64,000 bases of DNA from contig NC_090166.1 of assembly GCF_017916325.1 (NCBI RefSeq), positions 293,001 through 357,000 on the forward strand. Direction: 5' to 3'. The DNA is from Leishmania martiniquensis (lineage: Eukaryota; Euglenozoa; Kinetoplastea; Trypanosomatida; Trypanosomatidae). Each line of letters opens with the position of its first letter. Position 1 is the stretch's first letter. A program made the translations under genes and the position numbers. Under the pieces are notes generated by a model that saw only the letters and a program-made list of their open reading frames with translations, did no database searches and had not been told where the DNA came from. Positions 12,141-21,325 of this stretch are shown here, one piece after another.

Positions 12141-12587
12141 TTAGCGAAAACCGCTGAGGTGCTGCCGTCCTGTCTGACTTGGTGCGCCTCCGAAAGCGCT
12201 GCGCCCATCTGGAGGGCCGCCCTGGTGATGTGGGGCAGGACCACCGAGTATTGTAGGCGGCCCTGGCGGGCTACTGAGGTGGTGGTGATAGTACTCAGGC
12301 GGGCCTCGCAATACATCCAGCAGCCCCGGACGCGCCGGCGGCGGCGGCGGCCGGCACCCTGGCCCGTAGCCGCAGGGGCTCTCATTCAGGACAGCTGAGC
12401 TCGGGTGTGGAGCTTGGGGCACCTGCTGGTAGGCGTAGACACTCTGCAGTGGCTGCTGAGGAGTCGCTGCCTGCTGGGGAATGTTTGGCGTGATTTGGCC
12501 GTAAGGGCTGCATGCCGCTCCAGGCAGCTGTTGCGGTGGGTAGGCACCGTACGTGGTGTACTGGCCAGGGTAAGGATAGCCCGCCAT
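12141..12587 (-). CDS. Short proline/glutamine/tyrosine-rich protein
   Basis: A 148-aa protein from the ATG at 12587 (MAGYPYPGQY). The N-terminal 60 residues are rich in Tyr, Pro and Gln (YGAYPP, YAYQQ) and prion-like or disordered in character. The middle has CGYGPGC and PPPPPARPG; the C-terminal part is Gly/Pro/His-rich and ends QHLSGFR. No signal peptide or membrane segment. Composition and position resemble the neighbouring 131-aa protein, but that protein's Cys-rich tail is absent. An in-frame upstream extension to 12824 depends on a non-ATG start and contains likely 5' UTR. Function unknown; coding status is probable, not certain. Confidence 0.5.
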   Translation of the reverse strand: MAGYPYPGQYTTYGAYPPQQLPGAACSPYGQITPNIPQQAATPQQPLQSVYAYQQVPQAPHPSSAVLNESPCGYGPGCRPPPPPARPGLLDVLRGPPEYYHHHLSSPPGPPTILGGPAPHHQGGPPDGRSAFGGAPSQTGRQHLSGFR

Positions 12588-13309
12588 GATGGTCGAGGAG
12601 GCGGTAGACAAGGTCTGGCAACGCTGCAGAAGTGCATAAGGCAGGGTAACGCGCTGACGCGCGGCATGAGCAGACGGGGGGGGAGGTGGATATGGCACGT
12701 GACAGAAAGCGGGAGCTTCACCATGAAGCAGAAACACGTGTGCAACGCGGCGTTGGCCGGACAGCAGAGGTGGAGAGCTACGGGACAGAGGGTACTGCTT
12801 CACGGCGTGCACAGAAGCTGTCATCGAGAGGATGACTGCGAACCTTCAAGCCGTCTGCAGGGCGCTGCAGAACCCGTGAGAGACTGAGACGATGTGGAGC
12901 ATGCTGTGACGGCGCGCCAATACGGCGGCCCTTCGAGTCTCCTGCCTCTTCCAGCAGCCGTTCGGCCTGTACTGCCCGCGTTTCCTCTTTAATTCCTTTT
13001 TTTACGTTTTCTAAGCAAACAAACCGAAATATCTCTCCACCCCGGGCGTGTGCGATGAGGAGGAGGGGAGAGAGGGGTGCTGGCAGGAGGCGAAGGGCGA
13101 GGGCAGAGGGGGAGGCAACGCCCCATTCGCACACATATGGACACAACAAGGGACGCGGAGACAGAGGGGAGACGTTCTTTGAGCGCAGTAGAGCGCACGT
13201 AGAGCCTCGGCAAGGCCGGACACGCCCCATAGCAAAGGAAACGCCGTGAAACGGGAGCACCCAACGACGGACTCTCACCCCTCAACGCAACCCCGCTACC
13301 TTCCGCTGC
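12588..13309. other. Intergenic region between GTPase and proline-rich gene
   Basis: No gene seen. The minus strand is C/T-rich (about 13,000-13,230), consistent with a 3' UTR plus splice signals. Confidence 0.55.
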
Positions 13310-15118
13310 TCACACAACGCAGCAGTGGCACTTCCCTTTCACTTTGGTCTTCCTGGCGCGCAGCTTTGCCATAGCACCGTCTTCGCGTATATCGCGCTCT
13401 ATCTGGGCAAACCGTTCCTTCAGCTGCGCTTGCATGCGCACACCGTCTTCATCGTCCGAGTCACGGCCTGCGGATCCCCTCTTCACCTTACACTCATCCT
13501 GCATTCCGAGCAAATCCAGGCTAGTGGTCATAGCTCCTGGCTGAGAGGCTGTAGACGCATCCCTGGGCCCGCCGAGGGTGCGGTCCATGCCCGTTTTCGT
13601 CGTCTCCGCACTGCTCAGCGGCCTCACATCTGAGCCGCCGGTAGCGGCGAGGCCTCTGCTGGAGCTCGCGCTCCGCCGACGTGCCCCTTCCAGCAGCTCC
13701 TTCATCTCTGCCTGCTCACGCAATTTACGTGCCATCGGATCCTCAGTCGGGTCCGGCTCCCTTCGCCGCTGTTTCCCGCCACCCGCGTCCGCTGACTTTT
13801 TCACACTCGCCCGTGGCGTCGGCATCTCTGTCGAGGGCCTGTTGACGGGGCTGTCGGCAATGGAAACCACGTCTGACGGGGGTGACACATCGTCGTCACG
13901 CCTCCTCATGTCACCGTTGGAGACTTCTAAGGGAGAGAAGACCGCTGTAGAGCTCGAGTGTGTCGGCGCCAGGTCGAATGAGAAGGCCCCAGTGGAGCGC
14001 CAACTCCCGGCAGGCGGCGGCGCCGCTTTACACGGTGATGGCTGCAGGCAGTCTGTGTGAGGTGCATCTCGCGTTACCGCCGCCGCCGCCGCCGGCATCG
14101 TGGAGGTGGCCGAATCAGCCTGAGGCTCCGTGGAGGCTGAGAGGGCTGGTACACGGGGAGCTGTGAAAATGCTGGCACCGGCGTGCGGCGGCAACAACGT
14201 GCGCGCAAGCATCTCCTTTGGCGGTGTTCCAGCGGGAATCTGCGCACGTAAGTCGCTATCGGTGCTATTTCGCAGAAGTGCGTTGCAGACCTCTTGCAGC
14301 AGCTCCTTAAGGTGCTGCTTCGTTTTCGCACTCACCTCGGCATAGTGAACGTCGGTGAAGAGCTCAAACACCTCCGCCTGCACCTTCCGAGCTGTCACGA
14401 TGTCGTCCTCCTCCAGTCCATCCGCGCTGGTGAAGATGTCGGCGCTGCCGTCGTCCGTGCCAGTTGCAGTGGCCGCATCGTTAGCGTCGACGAAGGCGCT
14501 TGCTGGACGAAGCGCCCGTTTCCTCGCATTGCAGAACGCTCGAGCGTTGCTCGACGCATCGGCAACAATATCGATTTTGTTTGCCACCACCATGATGCTG
14601 CTCTGGTCAAGCTCCGGCAGGTGCTCCGCCGCGATGGACAGGTGGCGGTCCACGACGCTGTGCAAGCTGCTGGCGCTCGTGACGTCGAAGACGCAGATGA
14701 TGAAGGAGGCGTTGCGAAGGGTACTTTGGTAGTTCGCCGCGTACTTCTCTAGCCCGGCTGTGTCCCAAATTTGGAGCCGAACCGACGCTCCCAGCACTGC
14801 ATGCGGCACCGTAAGTGCATAGAAATCAGTGCCGATGGTCGGCGTCACCGCTTCCAGCACGACCTCCGCGTCACTATCGTCATCACTGTCGCCCATATCA
14901 GAGTCGTCGCCGTTGTGCCCCAATGACAAAGAGGCGTCGGCAATAGAGAGAAGTCGCTTGATGAGTGATGTCTTCCCTACGCTGTAGTCACCAAGGACGA
15001 CAACTTTGAAGACGTACTCCTTCGAGACTGGCACCCGCACCCTCTCGCCGGCCGGGTCCTCCGTGTAGGTAAAGTCGTCGCAGTCAGCGATACCGGCATG
15101 CTGGGCAGAAGAGAGCAT
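13310..15118 (-). CDS. Large Ras/Rab-like GTPase with acidic insert, long tail and prenylation motif
   Basis: A 602-aa protein starting at the ATG at 15118. An in-frame codon 30 residues earlier lies above the likely splice acceptor, so it is not used. GTPase motifs in order: P-loop GDYSVGKT (43-50), switch I around TPTIGTDF (92-99), WDTAGLE (118-124), NKID (180-183) and SAK (263-265). A Ser/Asp-rich acidic insert (about 61-90) separates the P-loop from switch I, and about 70 extra residues lie between NKID and SAK. The residue equal to Ras Gln61/Rab Gln67 is Leu123, which in classical GTPases abolishes hydrolysis. Residues about 285-590 form a Ser/Thr/Pro-rich, then charged and coiled tail. 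The end CHCCVV gives a CaaX-like CCVV, so membrane attachment by prenylation is likely. A role in vesicle traffic is inferred from Rab-like motifs only; the exact subfamily is unclear. Confidence 0.88.
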   Translation of the reverse strand: MLSSAQHAGIADCDDFTYTEDPAGERVRVPVSKEYVFKVVVLGDYSVGKTSLIKRLLSIADASLSLGHNGDDSDMGDSDDDSDAEVVLEAVTPTIGTDFYALTVPHAVLGASVRLQIWDTAGLEKYAANYQSTLRNASFIICVFDVTSASSLHSVVDRHLSIAAEHLPELDQSSIMVVANKIDIVADASSNARAFCNARKRALRPASAFVDANDAATATGTDDGSADIFTSADGLEEDDIVTARKVQAEVFELFTDVHYAEVSAKTKQHLKELLQEVCNALLRNSTDSDLRAQIPAGTPPKEMLARTLLPPHAGASIFTAPRVPALSASTEPQADSATSTMPAAAAAVTRDAPHTDCLQPSPCKAAPPPAGSWRSTGAFSFDLAPTHSSSTAVFSPLEVSNGDMRRRDDDVSPPSDVVSIADSPVNRPSTEMPTPRASVKKSADAGGGKQRRREPDPTEDPMARKLREQAEMKELLEGARRRSASSSRGLAATGGSDVRPLSSAETTKTGMDRTLGGPRDASTASQPGAMTTSLDLLGMQDECKVKRGSAGRDSDDEDGVRMQAQLKERFAQIERDIREDGAMAKLRARKTKVKGKCHCCVV

Positions 15119-15153
15119 GCGTGTGATCGGGAGGGGGGTGCAGGAATCGAAGG

Positions 15154-15174
15154 CTTCGACAGGAAAAAAAAGAA
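15154..15174 (-). promoter_or_regulatory. Candidate trans-splice acceptor of the GTPase gene
   Basis: On the minus strand a TTTTTTTTCCT tract is followed by GTCGAAG. The AG at 15155-15154 would give a 35-nt 5' UTR before the ATG at 15118. It lies downstream of the longer alternative start, which supports the chosen start. Confidence 0.5.
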
Positions 15175-15894
15175 CGTGGGTGATTTTTGCACCACGACGG
15201 CGCCACATTCAAAAACACAAAGAGGAAAAGCAAAAAGCGCTACGGCAAGCGCTATAGTCGAGGAAGCGGACGTGTTTGAGTGCGTATGTGCGTGTGTGTG
15301 TGTGAAAGAGAGAGAGAGACGAGAGACAAGACTCATCCATCGAGTAGACGTTTCCGTGAGAGGATGTGGCATACGGGGCGCAGCGAGAAACGGATGCCAC
15401 ACAGATATCGCGAGCAAAGCTTTCATCCAGAAGAGCGGCATAAGCGGACAAAACCTTCCAGTGTGTGCAGAACGCGTCGCGGAGAGGCTACACACCCCAC
15501 TGGGAGCGCCAGCTCCGTAGCCACCTCCCTGCAATGATCACGTTCGTGTCCGCCGACGTCACGTGGATTGCCTCCTCCTTAGGCAGAAAAGATATCCCCC
15601 CCCCACGCACACACAAGGGCGACACTGTTTGGAGGGGGGAATGTCGGGCCATTACGGCAGCTTGCGAGACGCCTGATGAGGGCCGCTACACCTCCACATG
15701 CATACGAGACGAGCCGACAGAGAGCACACACACACGAAAATATGCAAAAGGAACAGATCAAATAATGACGAATATGCGCATACGAGTCGCACACGCAGCG
15801 GCAACGAGGAGCAGGGGACGACTGACGCAGCGACTGCTCCAGTGTGTGGCCGCCTCTCTAGCTGCTATTATCGCACTTTTTCTCCTGCGATTTT

Positions 15895-16151
15895 ACAGCC
15901 GGGCCCCCCTTCTCCCACAGGCGCCTCCGCAGACCTCCACACACAGGCAGCCACAGCTCGCCCGCATCTCCAGGAGTGTCGTCGAGTCCGGGGTACACAG
16001 GCCGCCGGCACCCGGCATCCCGCCGCGCACCTTCGGCGCCCTCGGCACAGCGAGCGGCCATCGTGCTCGTCTGCCACCGATGGCACCGAGGGCGTCTCTG
16101 CATCGCCTGCCCGCGGAAGCAGCGTCGAGCGCTGCTGCCGCCGTGGGGTGG
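15895..16151. repeat. 257-bp sequence shared with the 40-58 kb tandem array
   Basis: Nearly identical to 47341-47597 and 54702-54950, and from 40034 onward to 40034-40261. Visible differences are a few single bases, for example CTCGTCTG here against CTCGCCTG. All copies end at the same GTGGGGTGG, after which the sequences differ. In the array it lies downstream of the MGN-family genes; here no such gene is attached. Every frame is open because of GC richness, so no coding role is claimed. It may be a mobile or converted UTR segment. Confidence 0.85.
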
Positions 16152-19100
16152 CTGACGCCATCAGCGGATGAGCTATTCGTCCGCGAACGGAAAAAAAGAC
16201 AAACCGAAGAGGGAACGAAGTCGACGACACTAATAAACAAAAAAAAGGAGATCGTTATCTGCAATGCGGAGCACCGATGAACGTCATGCGTACGGCAGCC
16301 AAACAAGAAAAAGAGATGGTGAGAGAAGCGGAAGCAGACAGCCGCCGTCATGCGCTGCGGAGGAGGACAGTCGCCTATTTCTTTTGCCACGGCAGAGAGG
16401 GGTGTTGATGGTCGGCGTGTACACTCCCATTGGGGGGCGGGGGGTGCCCTGATGTGCGTTCTCGCATGGAATTCGCCGCGCGCACGCGTATCCGACGACG
16501 CGCGTCCCCTTTGGCAAGCACAGGGGTGTCCCATGCACTCTCTCAGCTGCAGACCCATGCACGACCACTACTGAGGCGTGAGACGGAGAGCTCAAGCAGG
16601 AGATGTGGATAGGGGAAAATAAGCAGAGACAAACGTTCAACGCTGCCTAAACAGCGTGCGCTCAAGCAACCGCAATGCCCATCGACCGACCGCCATGGAA
16701 AGGCGGCGCGATGCACCCACTGCCCGGTAAAATGACACCACAAAGGAAGGCGGACGGCGAGGGCAAAAATAAAAGAAAAAGAGCAGGGAGCCCTCAGACG
16801 GCACCTCACACCCGGCAGAGCAGGTGGAATCGAGAGAGAAGGAGAGAAAGAGAGAGCTCGCCAAACGACCTGGAGTCCATGGCCATGAAACAAACGCACC
16901 TCGTGTGCATGAAGCCTCCACCGCCTCCGACATGGGAGTGCGAGCGAGGAAGGGAAAGAAGGGGGCAGCGAGCCGCAGAGGCATAGACAGCAGAGAAGAC
17001 GAAAAAAAAGCAGAGGAGCACGACACCACAGACGGTGCCGAAAGCGACGCGCACTTAGAGATGCCACGGCAGGCAGCGCGAAGATAGGCCGCAGATCGAC
17101 AGCGATCCTAAGTGGATCGCATCGCCCCTTTTCTTCCAGTCATCTTTGGCTTCTCCTTCCGCGTGCGTGTGCGTGGGCTCTTTCCCTTTGCTGTCCTCGT
17201 CGCCGTTCTTCTTTCGAGGTGAAGTGTGCACCCCCCACCACCACCACCACTGCAGGCGCCAACTCGCAGAGGTGTAACAGGCGGGCGGGCGGACGGGGGG
17301 GAAGAGAGGCAAAGGGATTGCCGGCGGATATCAAGAAGTAAACGGTAACTTCAAAGCACGAAAAATACGTAACAGCCGGCACCGCGCGCTCTTCTTTCTC
17401 TCGCCGCCCCCCCCTTTGTGAGGCATACAACTGAGCTTATGAGAAGTTCACATCCACAGACGCTCGTGTAGAGAACCTAAATGGCAGCAGAAGACACAAT
17501 GCCTCAGGCGAGACTACACCCGTTTCCGTTCCCAAAGCGAACGAAAAATAAACGAAGGGCAATAGAGAGAGAGACAGAAAATAATGTCCGCAGGAGAAAG
17601 AAAAAAAGCAGTGGCGTGTGTGCGCTGGCGGTCACGCTACCGCGCACATTCGACGATCCTCAGCGCTCCTTTCTTTCCCCCTCAACCCCGCCCCCTTTTC
17701 TCCCTCACGCTGCGATGGCTCCACAGCGCAAGCGCGAGCGTGAAGAAAGCGTGAGCAGACTCGAGGAGAGAGGCGGTGAGACGTTTTGCCTCGGAGGGCT
17801 CACAAGCAGTGCTTCACACGCGAAAAAAAAAGAGGTAGACGCTTATAGAAATAGAAGAAAGTGTCAAGCACGGGCACACCCCTCACTAGAGGGGCGAGCA
17901 CATCACCACTGTCACACACAGAGCGTGTGTGTGTGTGTGGGTGTGGGTGTGGGTGGGCTAGATACGCCGAAGAGCGACAAAAAAAAAGAAAAAAGCTGCT
18001 GCCCTACGTGCGCTTGTACACGTTCCCGTCCACGAGCGCGCATTTGGTTCGGCGCACAAAGGTCCAGTCGGAACGTAATCGATGGAGTGCCGCACGTCAG
18101 CAACGTCAGACTGTGTCGAGTGGCAGCTTAGCGCGCCTTTCAACAGAAGCGAGCACATCTAAAGAGAAGGCACATGAAAGAGATTGAAGAGACCCAAGCA
18201 GAGCGCATCCGTGCGTGACAAAGGAAAAGCGGCTTCAACTTCCTTCGCTGAGGGGAAGGGAAAGGAGGAGAAGCAGAAATATTCCACAGAGCGAAGCCGG
18301 CACACTGCCGCCGAAGACAGCGAAAAAAAAAAATAATCCAAAGCGTATGTGTACAGCGCACGAGGAATAAGCACCTCTCCCCTTCCCCTCTTCACACATA
18401 CCTACACACCCACACACTCACACAGAATAAGAGACCGCCCATGGCTAAGCGTAAAAAAGCACTACTGGGCCACCCACACACTTTCTGCTCGCGTTTCTTT
18501 TCCACGGTGCGCGATCGAGAGGGGGTGTGGGGTGGGGATGTGGGAAGGGGGGCGAGGTATGCCTCGTGGCGACGATAGGGGGGGGGCGGCCAGCGCAGTG
18601 CGGGCGCGCGCGAGTGTCTGCGGCGCATGAGCGCCTCGACGTGCTCTCTGCAGGAAAGCCTGCCGGCAGCGAGCGTATCGCAGCAAGGGAGAAGGACGGT
18701 AAAGAAACAAGTGGCCCGATCACGGTGAAGGCGTCCCTGACCCTCTTCCCTCACCGCCGCCTGCTCGGTGCTGCGATAGGCGCGTCCCCATCTTACGGTC
18801 GTGAGAGCGATTCGGAGGCGCGTGCGCATACACACGGCGCGAGGGAGGAGGAGGAGGAGCGGAAGGGAAGGGCGAGACACTCTCAGATGGCGGCGTGGGG
18901 TCAACAAAGCCGACGGGCAAGTCTCACACGCGCTTTCTATGCAGGAGAAGCAGCGGAGGGTACAAAGGGAAAAAAAACGTTCTTCGCGGAGGCACAGCGT
19001 ACGGAGCAGAGCGATAGCAAAGCAGTAAAAAGAGATGTAAGGCGCGCCCGACCGTTCCGCCCACCGCTCCCACACGCTGCCCGAGATGCAAATGAAGCCG

Positions 19101-19879
19101 TCTCTCTCTCACTTTGCATCCCTGCCGCCTCGACATTCACGAGCAAACGATGCAGGCGTGTCTCCCCCTTCTCCCCTCTCGTGAGAAGTCTTGCACAGCA
19201 CGACGGCGTGGCCACGGGAAGTGCGTGTGGAACACAGAAAGAAAGGGGGTGCTGGCGGGCGCTTGCGGTGTCGGGGGTCCGCCCTGCACCCGCAGCCTGT
19301 GCGCACTCCACGTACGTCCCCGCGCTTTCCGTACTGTCCTATCGCGCCCTGTGCTCGACGAAGCGACTGAGATACGGACACAAAAAGAAGAGATGCCGCA
19401 GAAGAGAGAGAGGAGGGGGGGCGGAGCGGGTAGGAGGCAGAAGCCCGCGAGCACACCTTCGCCGAAGTGAGCCGTGTCGCCGAGAAAGAAAAAGCCGAGC
19501 GGCATTTGCGCGAAGCAAAGGTCATCTGCCCGCAACGACAATCGCCCACGGCAGATTGCTCGAGAAGGCCGCAGTGAAGCGCCTCCCCGATGCACTCACC
19601 ACTTCCGCTCCGCCAGTTCGACAAACAACACCGCAGCCACCGCGCAGAAAAAGGAGGTCAGCAAAACGACAGGCTGTGCAACAGGTACTCTACAGCATTA
19701 GACAGGGGAGGGGGGCAGCCCGAGAGGGAAAAAAGGGGGAGGGAGCAAAAATGACGATCATATCGAAGCTGGCGACCACCGTCTGCACTTAAGACACAAA
19801 ATGACGGGACACCACTTCCTCGTACTTCCTCCCACCTAGTCGACAGATGCATGCCCTTCCCACCCTCATCGACAGCCTC

Positions 19880-21325
19880 TTACACAAAAAAGCTGAAGTA
19901 CACGGTAGAGATGGTGCCGAAGACGATCGCGATGACGCCCGCCACAAGGAGGAAGTACGTCCCCAGCCAGTGAAAGACCCCCACAGACTTGATGCTCCAG
20001 TTGCCGCTGTACATCCAAAAGTATGCGGGAAAGATGAAGCCGATGAAGCCGCCACACAGGGAGCCGACCAGGCCGAGAGCCGTGTTGATGCTCGGGATAA
20101 ACAGCCCACACACGAGGATGAGGACAGCCATGGTGAGAATCACGATGGTGTGCTTCCAGTACGGCACCGTCTCCAGATCCCAGCCCACGCAGTGGTAGAC
20201 AAAGTTGCGGCACGGCAGCATGTTCATCGCGAAGGCGGCGCAGATCTTGATGAGCATGCCGATGTACGCGATCATCATGTACGGCTGGTGCACAGGATCG
20301 AAGTTGTACAGGATGGAGTCCTTCGTGTCCTCCGCAAAGTCGAAGTAGCCGAAGATGCCAGTGAAGATGTACAGCACCATGCACACCGTCATCGAGATCG
20401 CGCTCGAGACCGTCAGCTGCCGCACGGACGGGCGGGGGCGCTGCTCGAAGTAGACCGATCCAGCCACAGCCTGGCACAAGAACGAAAAGACAAAGATGGA
20501 CAGGCCGTATACCGCCTTGTTGCCCGTGGTGAAGTACTTCATGTCGCCACGCATGCCCTTCTTCATGCCGTTCGTGCTGGAGTGCACCACAATCGTGACG
20601 ACAAAGTACAGCACCATCAGGACACCGACGGCGGAGACGTAGCGGATGCTGTTCACACGCTTCGGTATCACCACAGGCACCATCAGCACCAGCCAGATGA
20701 GGCTGGTGATGCAGCGGTTCCCAGCAGTGGTCAGGAGGAACGCCGGCGTCCCGGGGGACTTCTCCAGGATCGGCGTGATGAGGCTGCTCACGGCGCTGAT
20801 GTAGGCCACCGCCGTGCCGAAGCACGACAGCCACAGCACGAACCCGACGAAGTAGTCCCACCCGCGACCAAACAGGACCAGGGCCAGCTCCTCGAACGTC
20901 TTGCACCCCGTCGCCTTCATCGCGTAGCCAAGCAGCGTCATCGTGTACACCGTTGCCGCCGTGATCACCAAGAGGTAAATGACAGACATGACGATGCCCG
21001 ACATGGCGAAGGAGGACGGCATCGAGATGATGCCGCCACCCAGCGTGACGGAGGCAAGGCTGAAGCAGTTCGAGGCGACACCACCGTACGGGATCAGCCA
21101 CCCCGTGAACCGGAGGAGGATGTTGCCCTCCGCCTTGGCGGCCTCACCGCTGCTGTCCGTTTTCGGGCCGCATGGGTCCGTGAGGCTGCCGTTGTTGAGG
21201 GGATTCTTCAGCTGCTCGCCGCTCGCCTGTCTGCCCACCGCGCTGCACGCGCTCCTCTCCGTCAGCGAGTCGCTCAGGTGCTCGCACTCGGCCTGTGCTT
21301 CGAAAGGTTGGTTCGGCTTGCTCAT
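19880..21325 (-). CDS. AAP3: AAAP-family amino acid permease, AAP3-like (arginine transporter), copy 1
   Basis: A 481-aa plasma-membrane permease of the amino acid/auxin permease family (PF01490). Residues 1-70 are a hydrophilic cytosolic N-terminus. They are followed by about 11 membrane spans between residues 75 and 480. The first carries the family signature TLGGGIISMPSSF (about 94-106) and the loop after it AMKATGCKTFEELA. In Leishmania donovani the high-affinity arginine transporter AAP3 is, as I recall, a protein of about 480 aa encoded by two tandem genes on chromosome 31 and induced by arginine starvation. Size, tandem arrangement and neighbours fit. The other copy at 27339-28784 differs only at residue 283 (Leu here, Met there). 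The gene symbol is by recollection; substrate cannot be proved from sequence. Confidence 0.88.
   Translation of the reverse strand: MSKPNQPFEAQAECEHLSDSLTERSACSAVGRQASGEQLKNPLNNGSLTDPCGPKTDSSGEAAKAEGNILLRFTGWLIPYGGVASNCFSLASVTLGGGIISMPSSFAMSGIVMSVIYLLVITAATVYTMTLLGYAMKATGCKTFEELALVLFGRGWDYFVGFVLWLSCFGTAVAYISAVSSLITPILEKSPGTPAFLLTTAGNRCITSLIWLVLMVPVVIPKRVNSIRYVSAVGVLMVLYFVVTIVVHSSTNGMKKGMRGDMKYFTTGNKAVYGLSIFVFSFLCQAVAGSVYFEQRPRPSVRQLTVSSAISMTVCMVLYIFTGIFGYFDFAEDTKDSILYNFDPVHQPYMMIAYIGMLIKICAAFAMNMLPCRNFVYHCVGWDLETVPYWKHTIVILTMAVLILVCGLFIPSINTALGLVGSLCGGFIGFIFPAYFWMYSGNWSIKSVGVFHWLGTYFLLVAGVIAIVFGTISTVYFSFFV

Larger units (their letters stand above)
15119..19879. other. Long gene-poor region between transporter copy 1 and the GTPase
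   Basis: About 4.8 kb with no recognisable gene; includes the 257-bp element at 15895-16151. Much of 16,300-19,800 is purine-rich on the plus strand (pyrimidine-rich as transcribed), with GT runs near 17926-17956. The large plus-strand frame at 18527-19792 is Arg/Ala-rich and lacks any domain. The region presumably contains the long, copy-specific 3' UTR of the transporter ending at 19880. Confidence 0.55.

Noticed and set aside
15119..15208. 30-residue upstream extension of the GTPase
   Set aside because: It overlaps the polypyrimidine tract and AG acceptor, so it is probably not in the mRNA.
18527..19792. 421-codon plus-strand frame in the spacer
   Set aside because: Arg/Ala/Gly-rich, no motif, on the strand opposite to every gene; typical chance frame in GC-rich DNA.
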